A DNA stretch of 64,000 nt from Desulfobacillus sp041396245 (GCA_041396245.1 JAWKYW010000006.1:62001-126000); one strand, 5' to 3'. Positions 34,020-42,908 are shown, numbered from the stretch's first letter. Program-made: numbers and translations. Notes: generated by a model from the letters alone, not told the origin.

Positions 34020-35638
34020 GGAGCGCTTCCCGCGATGGATTGTCCGGCGATGCGGCCGGAGAGCACGCAACCGCCGAGGAAGGTGCCTTCGAGGGCGCGC
34101 AGGCCGTGCATGCCGCCGCCGCCGAAGCCGGTGGCCTCTCCGGCGGCGTACAGGCGCGGGACCGGCTGGCCGGAGGCGTCGAGAACGCGCCCGGCGAGGT
34201 CGGTCTGGATGCCGCCCAGGCTCTTGCGGCTGATGATGTGCTCGCGGATGGCGATCAGCGGCAGCGCCCCGGGGTCGTAAATCTTCTGGAATTTGCAGGT
34301 GCGTATGCGATCGCCCTTCCACTGCCTGAGCTGGACGAGGCGCTTCAGTTGCGCATCCTCGAAATGCGCCGGGCCGCGCGCGATCTGCGCATCGTAGCGG
34401 CTGATCGCCTCGGCCAGCACCTCCAGGTCGACGCCGTTTTCGCCCCGGTCGCCCTGCAGGGCGTTCATCTTCCCGACCAGTGCCGGCAGGGTGTCGGCAA
34501 CGACGACGTCCTCGCATTTTTCGATCAGGGTGTCGACCAGCCAGCGGTTGCCGAGGAGGAGGTCGCGCAGGAAGGCGAGTTTTTTCCTGTCGCGGATGGA
34601 GGGGTTGAACTCGGCGCCGGAAATCGCCAGTTCCTTCAGCGCGATCCTGCGGTTGAGGATCTGCCAGGAATACTGCCGCTCGGTGGCGCAGACGCGGCTG
34701 ACGAGGTCGCGCGTGTCGAAGCCGGTCACCAGCGGCGGGGCGAAGCGCCGGCCCTGCCAGTCGACCCACAGCGCCGAGCGCGGCGGCACGACCGAGAGGC
34801 CGTGGTTCGGCTTCCTCGGCTGCCAGTGGCGTACGCCGGCGGCGTAGTCCCACATCTTGTCCAGGTGCGTAAGGTTGCCGCCGAGCTTCTCCACGGCGTC
34901 GTGCAGCCGGCCGTCGGCGAACTTGTGCGAGCCGTTGAGCAGCGTCGCCGGCGGCGTGCGCCAGTCGGCATGCCAGTGCCGGCGCACTTTCTCCAGGTCG
35001 CCGCCGTTGATGCCGCCCGAAGCGACGACGACAGCCTCGCCGAAGGCCTCGAACGGCTCGCCGCCCTCTTCCAGCGCGCCGTTGCAGCCGCTGATCTCTC
35101 CCATCAGCGTGGTGAAGCCCTCGACGCGGTGGCCGAACCGCAGCGCCAGCTTTGCTGCGTTCGGATGGTTGCGCAGCCGCGCGATGAGGGCCAGGGCGAG
35201 CGCCTGGCCGGTGCCCCAGACGATGTGGAAGCGCGGCACGGAATTGCCCGGCGTGGACAACCCGCGCTCGATCCAGTGCGGCACCGGGAAGAATTCGATG
35301 CCGTTCTGCTTCAGCCAGAGGTAGACCTCGTCGTGGCAGCGCCCGGTGTAGGCCTCGGCCCAGCGTCGCGGCCAGTGGTCGTCCGGCCCGAACTCGGCGA
35401 AGCCGCACCAGTCGGAATAGGCCTTGGCGGGAGAATCCTCGATGCCGTTCTTCTTCTGTTCGCGGCTGCCGACGACGAAGATGCCGCCGAAGCTCTCCCT
35501 GGCCAGGCCGCCGAAGTTCTCCTCCCCGTCGCGGTCGAGGATCGTGACGCTCCTGCCGGCATCCAGCAGCGCCAGCGCGGCGCAGATGCCGGCCAGGCCG
35601 CCGCCGATGACGACGGCGTCGCTCTTGTAGGTTCGCAT
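34016..35638 (-). CDS. FAD-binding dehydrogenase (3-ketosteroid dehydrogenase/fumarate reductase-like)
   Basis: A 540-residue flavoprotein. The Rossmann FAD motif lies at the N-terminus (VVIGGGLAGICAALALLDAG, then ILDRDGEENFGG). The C-terminal FAD motif LYAAGEATGFGGGGMHGLRA is also seen. The layout resembles the group of putative FAD-binding dehydrogenases related to 3-ketosteroid delta-1-dehydrogenase and fumarate reductase flavoproteins; the substrate cannot be read from sequence. The ATG at 35638 follows GGAGGAGAAC. The stop lies within a REP element. It is probably cotranscribed with the ThDP enzyme gene 67 bp downstream. Confidence 0.78.
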   Translation of the reverse strand: MRTYKSDAVVIGGGLAGICAALALLDAGRSVTILDRDGEENFGGLARESFGGIFVVGSREQKKNGIEDSPAKAYSDWCGFAEFGPDDHWPRRWAEAYTGRCHDEVYLWLKQNGIEFFPVPHWIERGLSTPGNSVPRFHIVWGTGQALALALIARLRNHPNAAKLALRFGHRVEGFTTLMGEISGCNGALEEGGEPFEAFGEAVVVASGGINGGDLEKVRRHWHADWRTPPATLLNGSHKFADGRLHDAVEKLGGNLTHLDKMWDYAAGVRHWQPRKPNHGLSVVPPRSALWVDWQGRRFAPPLVTGFDTRDLVSRVCATERQYSWQILNRRIALKELAISGAEFNPSIRDRKKLAFLRDLLLGNRWLVDTLIEKCEDVVVADTLPALVGKMNALQGDRGENGVDLEVLAEAISRYDAQIARGPAHFEDAQLKRLVQLRQWKGDRIRTCKFQKIYDPGALPLIAIREHIISRKSLGGIQTDLAGRVLDASGQPVPRLYAAGEATGFGGGGMHGLRALEGTFLGGCVLSGRIAGQSIAGSAP

Positions 35639-35998
35639 GCGTTCTCCTCCGTTCCGGGAAGGGTTCCCGGCGCGGGCCGTCTTGGTTTCGTTCTGCTGCC
35701 CGGTCTGCCGTCCAATCCGCCGACAGGGCGCCCGCGAAGCGCAAGCATAACGCAGGAGTCGGCCTGCGGCGACACGCCAAGTCCTTGCCGCGCAAGGCTA
35801 TGTGCCGCATCGGCGGAAATGCGTCTGCGGGGGACGACAGAATTCCGCGCGCAGCCGTCGCGCCGGTGCCGCTCGGCGACGGCAATCGACTGATCCGCCT
35901 GCAAAAACATGAGCGGGCATGCGGCTTGCGTAGGTTCGCTGCGCCATGCGCCACGCGGCGCTGCAGGATGGCGTGTCATTTCACAACAAGGAGTCACC
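35639..35998. other. Intergenic region between FAD dehydrogenase and bactofilin genes
   Basis: About 360 bp between divergent genes. Apart from ribosome binding sites at both edges (GGAGGAGAAC read leftward and AAGGAG before the bactofilin ATG) and presumably two promoters, I see no conserved gene, repeat or clear regulatory palindrome. Open frames here do not resemble proteins. Confidence 0.5.
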
Positions 35999-36607
35999 AT
36001 GCTCGACAAGATGCAGCTTTTCGGAAAGCACAACGACCCGCGGCCCCAGCCGCGACCCGCCGCAGCAGCGCCCGCAGCGGCGCCCCGCAGGCCCGGCGAG
36101 CCCGCCGCGTCCGTACCGGCGATGCCGCCGCAGCCCGCGCCGGCGAAGGCCGAGAACAAGACCGACACCCTCCAGGGCAGCCGCCTCATCGTCGGCCCGG
36201 ACATCAAGCTGAAGGGCGCCGAAATCAGCGACTGCGGCACCCTGGTCGTCGAGGGCCGGGTCGAGGCGGTGCTCGACAGCCTGGCCATCCAGATCGCCGA
36301 ACAGGGCGCCTTCTCGGGCCGCGTCGTCATCGACGTGGCCGAGATCCACGGCCACTTCGAGGGCGACCTGCTGGCGCGCAAGAAACTCGTGGTGCATTCG
36401 ACGGGCCAGGTATCCGGCAAGATCCGCTATGGCAAGATCGTCATCGAGGAGGGCGGCGAGGTCTCCGGCGACGTGCGCTCGCTGGCCTCCGAGCAGTCGG
36501 CCGCGCCGGTGTCGCCGCCCGCCGCGGAAGACGCCGCACGGCGCGGCGAGGCGCTCGGCCTCGATGCCGCCGCCTCCAGGCTGCGTCCGGCCGCCCTCGC
36601 CAAGTAA
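35999..36607 (+). CDS. Bactofilin family protein
   Basis: A 202-residue cytoskeletal protein. A proline/alanine-rich disordered N-terminus (about 15-50) precedes a right-handed beta-helix domain (about 58-160) with repeating hydrophobic/glycine turns such as GTLVVEGRVEAVLDS, GAFSGRVVIDVAEIHGHFEG and GQVSGKIRYGKIVIEEGGEV. A charged, alanine-rich tail follows. Bactofilins polymerise without nucleotides and scaffold cell-wall or polar proteins. It is a single gene; the ATG at 35999 follows AAGGAG. Confidence 0.9.
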   Translation: MLDKMQLFGKHNDPRPQPRPAAAAPAAAPRRPGEPAASVPAMPPQPAPAKAENKTDTLQGSRLIVGPDIKLKGAEISDCGTLVVEGRVEAVLDSLAIQIAEQGAFSGRVVIDVAEIHGHFEGDLLARKKLVVHSTGQVSGKIRYGKIVIEEGGEVSGDVRSLASEQSAAPVSPPAAEDAARRGEALGLDAAASRLRPAALAK

Positions 36608-36641
36608 CCCCTCCTCCTCCCTCTCCTCCTGACGGGAGTTT

Positions 36642-36671
36642 CTTCCCTTTCCCGCTTGCGGGAGAGGGAAG
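36642..36671 (+). terminator. Hairpin after the bactofilin gene
   Basis: CTTCCCTTTCCCGC pairs with GCGGGAGAGGGAAG around a two-base loop and is followed by CTTTCTTC. It probably terminates the bactofilin transcript, although the T-run is weak. Confidence 0.5.
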
Positions 36672-36756
36672 CTTTCTTCGCCCGGGCGGTGCGTCCCGCT
36701 CCCGCGCCGGCGACCTGCTGGCATAATGACAGCCGACACCCCACGCGGCGAGCGCC

Positions 36757-38055
36757 ATGCCCGACAGGAAATTCGGCTTCGAAACCTTGTGCCTGCACGC
36801 CGGCAGCCAGCCCGACGCCGCCACCGGCGCGCGGGCGGTGCCGATCTACCAGACGACCTCCTTCGTCTTCGATTCGGCCGAGCATGCCGCCAGCCTGTTC
36901 AACCTGCAGACCTTCGGCAACGTCTACTCGCGCATTTCCAACCCGACGGTGGCGGTGCTGGAGGAGCGCATCGCCGCGCTGGAGGGCGGCCGCGCCGCGC
37001 TCGCCGCCGCCAGCGGCCAGTCGGCGCAGATGGTGGCGCTGCTGACGCTGTGCGAGGCCGGCGACCACATCGTTTCGGCGAGCACTCTCTACGGCGGCAC
37101 CTTCTCCCAGTTCGATTTCAACTTCCGCAAGCTCGGCATCGAGACCACTTTCGTCGACCCCGACGATCCCGGGAACTTCCGCCGCGCCATCACGCCGAAG
37201 ACGAAATGCCTCTACGCCGAGACCATCGGCAACCCGCGCGGCAACGTGCTCGACATCGCCGCCGTGGCGGCCGTCGCGCGCGAGGCCGGCCTGCCGCTGC
37301 TGATCGACAACACCTTCGCCTCGCCCTATCTGTGCCGGCCGATCGAACACGGCGCCGACATCGTCGTGCACTCCGCCACCAAATTCATCGGCGGCCACGG
37401 CACCACCATGGGCGGGCTGATCGTCGAATCGGGCAAATTTCCCTGGGGAGATGAACGGATCCGCGACAAGTTCCCGGGGATGCACGAGCCCTCGGCGGGC
37501 TACCACGGCGTGCGCTTCTACGAAACCTTCGGCGATTTCGGCTTTACCATGCGCGCCCGCTTCGAAACCCTGCGCACGCTGGGGCCGGCGCTCTCGCCGA
37601 TGAATGCCTGGCTGCTGCTGCAGGGGCTGGAGACCCTGCACGTGCGCATGGAGCGCCACGTCGCCAACGCCCAGGCGGTGGCGGAGTTCCTCGCCGCGCA
37701 CCCGCGCGTGGCCTGGGTGAACCACGCCGGGCTGGCGGCGAGCCCCTACCATGCGCTGGCGAAGAAGTACCTGCCGCTGGGCGCCGGCTCGATCTTCACC
37801 TTCGGCATCGAGGGCGGCCGGCGGGCGGGGGAAAAGTTCATCGAGAGCGTGCAGTTCCTCTCGCACCTCGCCAACGTCGGCGATGCGAAAACGCTGGTGA
37901 TCCACCCGGCCTCGACCACGCACCGCCAGCTCTCGGAAGAGCAGCAGGCCAGGGCCGGCGTCTCGCCCGACATGATCCGCCTGTCGGTGGGGCTGGAGAC
38001 GCTCGACGACATCCTGTGGGACATCGACCAGGCGCTCGGGAAGAGCGCCGCCTGA
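36757..38055 (+). CDS. metY: O-acetylhomoserine sulfhydrylase
   Basis: A 432-residue fold-type I PLP enzyme that makes homocysteine from O-acetylhomoserine and sulfide (direct sulfhydrylation). The PLP lysine lies in HSATKFIGGHGTTMGG; the N-terminal FETLCLHAGSQPD and YSRISNPTVAVLEERIAALE are typical. Length of about 430 and the RIRDKFPGMHEPSAGYHG insert favour MetY over MetZ/MetB (about 390). It would consume sulfide from the CysI pathway in this window. No riboswitch structure could be recognised in the 149-bp upstream gap. Confidence 0.9.
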   Translation: MPDRKFGFETLCLHAGSQPDAATGARAVPIYQTTSFVFDSAEHAASLFNLQTFGNVYSRISNPTVAVLEERIAALEGGRAALAAASGQSAQMVALLTLCEAGDHIVSASTLYGGTFSQFDFNFRKLGIETTFVDPDDPGNFRRAITPKTKCLYAETIGNPRGNVLDIAAVAAVAREAGLPLLIDNTFASPYLCRPIEHGADIVVHSATKFIGGHGTTMGGLIVESGKFPWGDERIRDKFPGMHEPSAGYHGVRFYETFGDFGFTMRARFETLRTLGPALSPMNAWLLLQGLETLHVRMERHVANAQAVAEFLAAHPRVAWVNHAGLAASPYHALAKKYLPLGAGSIFTFGIEGGRRAGEKFIESVQFLSHLANVGDAKTLVIHPASTTHRQLSEEQQARAGVSPDMIRLSVGLETLDDILWDIDQALGKSAA

Positions 38056-38067
38056 AAGAGAAACGAC

Positions 38068-38460
38068 ATGGAGTTCTTCGACAGTTTCGGCCTGCGTGAA
38101 ATGGTGATCGGCACCGCGGTGCTGCTCGGCGTCTACTCCGGCATCGTCATCATCCGCCTGTCGCGCATGCAGCGGCCGCGGCCGCCCGAGCCGGTCTGGA
38201 AGCAGGACCCGGCCCGGTTCGGCCAGCAGGTGGTGGCGTCCGGCATCGAGAAGGAGCTGGCCGAGTTGCGCGGCGAGGTCGCCGCGTTGAAGGAAGAAGT
38301 CAGTCTGCTCAAGGCGGCGCGCAACGTCTCGCCGCAGTACGGCGAGGCGGTGACGCTGGCGCAGCAGGGCATGACGACCCGGCAGATCGCCGAGCGCTGC
38401 GGCATCTCCGTGGCCGAAGCCGAAATGGTGCGGGCCCTGAGCCGGCCGGATGCGCGGTAG
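38068..38460 (+). CDS. DUF2802 family membrane protein
   Basis: A 130-residue protein. One N-terminal transmembrane helix (about 11-30) is followed by a short coiled-coil (KELAELRGEVAALKEEVSLL) and a small C-terminal helix-turn-helix-like segment (TTRQIAERCGISVAEAEMV), the arrangement of DUF2802. Function is unknown. It lies 12 bp after metY and 10 bp before the SPOR gene, so it belongs to the same transcript. A weak (12 of 14) bipartite motif lies at 38296-38319. Confidence 0.75.
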   Translation: MEFFDSFGLREMVIGTAVLLGVYSGIVIIRLSRMQRPRPPEPVWKQDPARFGQQVVASGIEKELAELRGEVAALKEEVSLLKAARNVSPQYGEAVTLAQQGMTTRQIAERCGISVAEAEMVRALSRPDAR

Positions 38461-38470
38461 GAGAGGGAAG

Positions 38471-39160
38471 ATGGCCGGAACGGGCGAAGACCAGGAAGAC
38501 CTGAAAAGGAAACTGTTGCGCCGCGTCGCCTTCGCGGGGGTGGCGGCGGTCGTTTTGCTCGGCGGCCTGGCCCTGTTCGAGGATTACCTGAAGTCCGGCC
38601 CGGCCGATGCGCCGGCCCCGACGACGGCGGCGCCCGCTGACCGGCCCGCCGAGGCGCCCGGGTCGGAGGAGAAGGGACCTGAGGCCAATACGCCCGGGCC
38701 GGAGGCGGCGCAAGCCGAAGACAAGGACGCGAACAAGGTCGCGGACAAGGAAGAAGCGCCTCAGGCCGAGCCGGAAAGGACCACCACCCCGCTCGCGCCG
38801 GCGCCGGATCCCGAGCCGCGGCCGGCATCCCGCGTCGTCATCAAGGCCGGCCCGCCCGCTCCCGTCGCGGCGGTGAAGAAGGCTGCGCCCGGACCGGCCG
38901 CGGCGGCCTCGTCGCCGCAGCCAGACGCCGCCATCGACAACCCGGCCCGGGGCTATCGCCTGCAGCTGGGGGTGTTCACCAGCGCCGGCAATGCCGATGA
39001 ACTGCATGCGAAGCTGGAGCAGGCCGGCATCCCGTCGTACATCGAGTCGCGTGTACATGTGGGGCCGTTCAAAACACAGCAGGAGGCGGATGCTGCGCGC
39101 CGCAAGCTGAAGGAACTCGGCCTCGGCCCCGGCCTGCTGATCCCGCCGCAAAAGCGTTGA
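38471..39160 (+). CDS. SPOR domain protein
   Basis: A 229-residue single-pass membrane protein. A cytoplasmic start is followed by a transmembrane helix (about 20-38), then a long Pro/Ala/Glu-rich periplasmic linker (about 45-155) and a C-terminal SPOR domain (about 160-229: YRLQLGVFTSAGNADELHAK, then YIESRVHVGPFKTQQEADAA). SPOR domains bind denuded peptidoglycan at the septum, so a cell-division role is likely. The ATG at 38471 follows AGGAGAGGGAAG. FtsN or DedD-like proteins are the nearest named relatives. Confidence 0.88.
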   Translation: MAGTGEDQEDLKRKLLRRVAFAGVAAVVLLGGLALFEDYLKSGPADAPAPTTAAPADRPAEAPGSEEKGPEANTPGPEAAQAEDKDANKVADKEEAPQAEPERTTTPLAPAPDPEPRPASRVVIKAGPPAPVAAVKKAAPGPAAAASSPQPDAAIDNPARGYRLQLGVFTSAGNADELHAKLEQAGIPSYIESRVHVGPFKTQQEADAARRKLKELGLGPGLLIPPQKR

Positions 39161-39174
39161 ACAAAGGAACTGCA

Positions 39175-39555
39175 ATGAGCAAGAAAATCATCGCCACCGC
39201 CGCCGCGCCCGCCGCCATCGGCCCCTACTCGCAGGCCGTGCAGGCCGGCAACACCGTCTACCTCTCCGGCCAGATCGGCCTCGATCCGGCCACCATGGAA
39301 CTGGCCGAGGGCATCGATGCGCAGATCGCGCGCGTCTTCGACAATCTCAAGGCCGTCGCCGCGGCGTCCGGCGGCTCGCTCGCCGACGCCGTCAAGGTCA
39401 ACATCTACGTCACCGACCTCGCCAACTTCGCCAGGGTGAACGACGCCATGGCGCAGGTCTTCACGCAACCCTATCCGGCGCGCGCCACGGTGCAGGTGGC
39501 GGCGCTGCCGCGCGGCGCGCTGGTCGAGGTCGACGCGGTGCTCGTGATCGGATAA
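39175..39555 (+). CDS. ridA: RidA family enamine/imine deaminase
   Basis: A 126-residue trimeric protein that hydrolyses reactive 2-aminoacrylate and related imines released by PLP enzymes such as DcyD or MetY in this window. Family signatures include APAAIGPYSQAVQAGNTVYL, SGQIGLDP and the C-terminal RATVQVAALPRGALVEVDAV, with the conserved Arg. AAAGGAA precedes the ATG at 39175. Its TAA stop overlaps the first base of the recG ATG (TAATG). Confidence 0.94.
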   Translation: MSKKIIATAAAPAAIGPYSQAVQAGNTVYLSGQIGLDPATMELAEGIDAQIARVFDNLKAVAAASGGSLADAVKVNIYVTDLANFARVNDAMAQVFTQPYPARATVQVAALPRGALVEVDAVLVIG

Positions 39556-41696
39556 TGGGTACCGCGCGGTCGGGTAGGCCGGGCTTCAGCCCGATGACCG
39601 CAGGAAATCCCCGTGGGACATCCGCAGGGAATTCCCTTGGGACGGTGGCCACGGATGTCGGGCTGAAGCCCGACCTGCGGGGCTGCACCCCGGCCACCGC
39701 GGCCAAGCTCGACAAGCTCGGCATCCGCACGCAATCCGACCTCGTCCTCCACCTGCCGCTGCGCTACGAGGACGAAACCCGCCTCACCGCCATCGCCGGG
39801 CTGCGGCCCGGCATGCCCGCCCAGGTCGAGGCGGAAATCGTCGGATCCTCCGTGCAATACCGGCCGCGCCGCCAGCTCGTCGTGCGCGTGCAGGATGCGG
39901 CCGGCGATGAACTGGTACTGCGCTTCCTCAACTTCTACGGCAGCCAGGTGAAGCAGCTTGCCGCCGGTTGCCGCCTGCGCCTGTTCGGAGAGCCGCGCGG
40001 CGGCTTCCTGGGCGACGAGATGGTGCACCCGCGCTACCGCCTGGTCGCCGAGGGCGAGCCGCTGCCGCAGGCGATGTCCCCGATCTACCCGACCACCGCC
40101 GGCCTTTCGCAATCGGCATTGAGAAAATGCATCGACTTCGCCCTGAAGGAGGCCGACCTCGGCGAGACCCTGCCCGAGCCGTTGCGCGGGAAACTGCGGC
40201 TCGCTCCCTTCGCCGACAGCGTGCGCCTGCTGCACCACCCGACGCCCGCCGTCTCGCTGGCCGAACTCTCCGACCGCGAACACCCGGCCTGGCAGCGCAT
40301 CAAGTTCGACGAGCTGCTCGCCCAGCAGCTCTCGCTGCGCCGTGCGCATGAAGCCCGCCGCGCCAAGACCGCGCCGTCCCTGCCGACGAAAGCCACGCTG
40401 ACGAAGCAGTTGCTCGCCGCCTTGCCGTTCAAGCTCACCGCCGCGCAGCAGCGCGTCTGGGCAGAGATCGCGCACGACCTCGGCCAGAAGCATCCGATGC
40501 AGCGCCTGCTGCAGGGCGACGTCGGCAGCGGCAAGACGGTGGTCGCCGCGCTGGCCATGCTGCAGGCCGTCGAGAACGGTCACCAGGCGGCGCTGATGGC
40601 GCCGACCGAGATCCTCGCCGAACAGCACTGGCGAAAGCTGTCGCAGTGGCTCGCCCCGCTCGGGCTGGAGATCGCCTGGCTCTCCGGCAGCCTGAAGAAG
40701 AAGGACAAGGCGGCGATGGCCGAGGCGATTTCCTCAGGCCGCGCACTGCTTGCCATCGGCACCCACGCCCTCATCGAGGAAGCGGTTGATTTCCGCCGCC
40801 TCGGCCTCGCCATCATCGACGAGCAGCACCGCTTCGGCGTGCGCCAGCGGCTGACTTTGCGCGAGAAGGGCGCCAACCCGCACCAGCTCATGATGTCGGC
40901 GACGCCGATCCCGCGCACCCTGGCCATGAGCTACTACGCCGACCTCGACGTCTCCGTCATCGACGAGCTGCCGCCCGGCCGCCAGCCGGTGCTGACCAAG
41001 CTGGTGTCGGAAGCGCGCCGCGACGAAGTCATCGCCCGCATCCGCGCTGCCTGCGCGCAAGGGCGGCAGGCCTACTGGGTCTGCCCGCTCATCGAAGAAT
41101 CGGAGAAGCTGCAATTGCAAACGGCGGTGGACACCTTCGAGCGCCTGCGCGCCGAGCTGCCGGAGCTGAAGGTCGGCCTGGTGCACGGCCGTCTGAAGGG
41201 CGAGGAGAAGGCGCGGGTGATGGGCGATTTCGCGGCAGGCAAGGTGCAACTGCTCGTCGCCACCACGGTGATCGAAGTCGGCGTCGACGTCGCCAACGCC
41301 TCGCTCATGGTGATCGAACACGCCGAGCGCTTCGGCCTCTCGCAACTGCATCAATTGCGCGGACGGGTCGGCCGCGGCGCCGACGACTCGGTCTGCATCC
41401 TGCTCTACGCCCATCCGCTCGGCGAGACGGCGCGCGCACGGCTGAAGGTCATCTTCGAGAGCGCCGACGGCTTCGAGATCGCCCGCCAGGACCTGCATCT
41501 GCGCGGCCCCGGCGAATTCCTCGGCAGCCGCCAGAGCGGCGTGCCGCTGCTGCGCTACGCCGACCTCGAAGCCGACGCAGATCTGCTCGACGCGGCGCGC
41601 GAGACGGCAGAAACGCTGCTGAAGGATTATCCCGAGGCCGCCGACCGCCACGTCGAACGCTGGCTGGGCGGGCGGCGAGACCTGCTCAAGGTCTGA
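39555..41696 (+). CDS. recG: ATP-dependent DNA helicase RecG with a repeat-derived N-terminal extension
   Basis: A 713-residue superfamily 2 helicase that remodels stalled replication forks and Holliday junctions. A wedge domain lies at about 60-200. Helicase motifs include I (GDVGSGKTVVAALAML), Ia (MAPTEILAEQHW), II (IIDEQHRFGVRQR), III (MSATPIPRTLA) and VI (QLHQLRGRVGRG). The ATG at 39555 overlaps the ridA stop, implying translational coupling. The first 40 or so codons are a REP element read in frame (including VGLKPDLRG); normal RecG starts near TPATAAKLDKLGI. A GTG at 39645 is an alternative start that still includes part of the repeat. Confidence 0.92.
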   Translation: MGTARSGRPGFSPMTAGNPRGTSAGNSLGTVATDVGLKPDLRGCTPATAAKLDKLGIRTQSDLVLHLPLRYEDETRLTAIAGLRPGMPAQVEAEIVGSSVQYRPRRQLVVRVQDAAGDELVLRFLNFYGSQVKQLAAGCRLRLFGEPRGGFLGDEMVHPRYRLVAEGEPLPQAMSPIYPTTAGLSQSALRKCIDFALKEADLGETLPEPLRGKLRLAPFADSVRLLHHPTPAVSLAELSDREHPAWQRIKFDELLAQQLSLRRAHEARRAKTAPSLPTKATLTKQLLAALPFKLTAAQQRVWAEIAHDLGQKHPMQRLLQGDVGSGKTVVAALAMLQAVENGHQAALMAPTEILAEQHWRKLSQWLAPLGLEIAWLSGSLKKKDKAAMAEAISSGRALLAIGTHALIEEAVDFRRLGLAIIDEQHRFGVRQRLTLREKGANPHQLMMSATPIPRTLAMSYYADLDVSVIDELPPGRQPVLTKLVSEARRDEVIARIRAACAQGRQAYWVCPLIEESEKLQLQTAVDTFERLRAELPELKVGLVHGRLKGEEKARVMGDFAAGKVQLLVATTVIEVGVDVANASLMVIEHAERFGLSQLHQLRGRVGRGADDSVCILLYAHPLGETARARLKVIFESADGFEIARQDLHLRGPGEFLGSRQSGVPLLRYADLEADADLLDAARETAETLLKDYPEAADRHVERWLGGRRDLLKV
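39574..39679. repeat. REP/BIME-like element inside the recG 5' end
   Basis: Arms GTAGGCCGGGCTTCAGCCC and GTCGGGCTGAAGCCCGACCT flank a spacer with the GGAAATCCCCGTGGGAC unit (27-bp repeat at 39593-39619) and a diverged second copy (AGGGAATTCCCTTGGGAC). The whole element is open in the recG frame. Confidence 0.85.
40835..40858 (-). repeat. Bipartite motif copy, 13 of 14
   Basis: Minus strand AAAGTCAG, 10 bp, ACGCCG inside recG where the sense strand encodes RQRLTL. Confidence 0.45.
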
Positions 41697-41697
41697 G

Positions 41698-41721
41698 CGC
41701 CGTCTTGCAGGGACTGACTTT
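41698..41721 (-). repeat. Bipartite motif copy, exact
   Basis: Minus strand AAAGTCAG, 10 bp (TCCCTGCAAG), ACGGCG, starting one base after the recG stop codon and forming the left edge of the accessory block. Confidence 0.85.
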
Positions 41722-41744
41722 TCCCTGATCCGGACAGATCAGGC

Positions 41745-42908
41745 TTATGCTGCGTCGGTCTGCTCGGTTGGGCTGCTCATGAACAGCCTGACGTATTCGT
41801 CGAAAATGAACAGGCGATTGCGCTGGCCGCCCGTGAATTCACGCAGGATGCCGAGCTTGACGAAGTCATGGACCAGCGCTGCAGCCGTGTTGGTCTGCGT
41901 TCCCAGCAATCGCGCTGCCGCCTTGATGCTGACGACCGGCGACTGGTAGAGCCGGCGCATCAAAGCCTGCGCGTTCGACTGGCGACGCATGTGGAACGTG
42001 GGCAGTTTTTCCCGCTCGATGCGCTCCTTCAACGACAGGATGTCTTTGAAGACCTGGATCGAGGCTGCCGCCGTCTCGCATACGCCGACTAGGAAGAAGT
42101 CCAGCCAGGGGGAAAGCCTGGATGTGGTGCGCACCGCCATCAGGTGGTCGTAGTACTCGCCCTTGTGGCGCTCGAAGAAGTCCGAGAGATACAGCGCGGG
42201 CTTTGCCAGCAAGCCAAAACTGACCAGGTAGAACACAATCATCAGCCGTCCCAGGCGGCCGTTGCCGTCGAGGAAGGGGTGGATGGTCTCGAACTGATAG
42301 TGAAGGAGCGCGATCCGGACCAGATGCGGAACATGGATCTGGTCGTCGTGCATGAAGCGTTCGAGGTCGCTCATCAGTTCCTGCACGTGTTCATGGTGCG
42401 GCGGGATGAACGTGGCGTGCTTCAGGCTGACGCCGATCCAGTTCTGACTGGTACGGAATTCTCCCGGCTGCTTGTGCCTGCCGCGCACGCCGTCGAGCAG
42501 GATGGCGTGCGTCTCCCGCAGCAGCCGGTTCGATAGCGGCAGGGTGCCAAGTTTCTCGATGGCGAAGTTGATCGCCCGGATGTAGTTCTGCACCTCGTGC
42601 CAGTCATCGCGCTTCTCGGGATCGATGTCCTGGACGTCGACCAGCGCCTCCTCGATATTCGTCTGCGTGCCTTCGATCCGGCTGGAGGTTGTGGCCTCCT
42701 TGGCGACGTGCATGCGGATGAAGAAATCCACGTTCGGGATGAGCTGGGAATAGGCATTCAGCTCGCCGAGCAGCCGGTTGGCTTCTTCGAGCAAGGTCAG
42801 AATCCTGGGCTCGGTCAACACCCATTCCCGGTTGATCGGGTTCGGCAGGAAGCATCTGTATTGGTACTGTTGCTCTTCGCTACCTGCCAGGAATTCGGAG
42901 ATGTTCAT
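41745..42908 (-). CDS. Fic family protein (predicted AMPylase)
   Basis: A 387-residue Fic-fold protein. The catalytic motif HPFLDGNGRLGR (near residue 205) is complete, and an inhibitory helix motif TSSRIEGT lies near the N-terminus (class II layout, where the Glu blocks ATP gamma-phosphate binding). The C-terminus (about 300-375) looks like a winged helix-turn-helix (SIKAAARLLGTQTNTAAALV). Fic proteins transfer AMP or other nucleotides to Ser/Thr/Tyr of targets. I prefer the ATG at 42908 (MNISEFLAGSEEQQYQY); an ATG at 42944 adds 12 residues. It is the most distal gene of a leftward accessory block. Confidence 0.87.
   Translation of the reverse strand: MNISEFLAGSEEQQYQYRCFLPNPINREWVLTEPRILTLLEEANRLLGELNAYSQLIPNVDFFIRMHVAKEATTSSRIEGTQTNIEEALVDVQDIDPEKRDDWHEVQNYIRAINFAIEKLGTLPLSNRLLRETHAILLDGVRGRHKQPGEFRTSQNWIGVSLKHATFIPPHHEHVQELMSDLERFMHDDQIHVPHLVRIALLHYQFETIHPFLDGNGRLGRLMIVFYLVSFGLLAKPALYLSDFFERHKGEYYDHLMAVRTTSRLSPWLDFFLVGVCETAAASIQVFKDILSLKERIEREKLPTFHMRRQSNAQALMRRLYQSPVVSIKAAARLLGTQTNTAAALVHDFVKLGILREFTGGQRNRLFIFDEYVRLFMSSPTEQTDAA

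Noticed and set aside
35785..36726. Overlapping frame across the bactofilin gene
   Set aside because: Arg/Pro-rich shadow sequence without family features; bactofilin in the other frame is clear.
36608..36756. A SAM riboswitch before metY
   Set aside because: The gap contains a hairpin that better fits a terminator of the bactofilin gene; I could not build a known SAM riboswitch fold.
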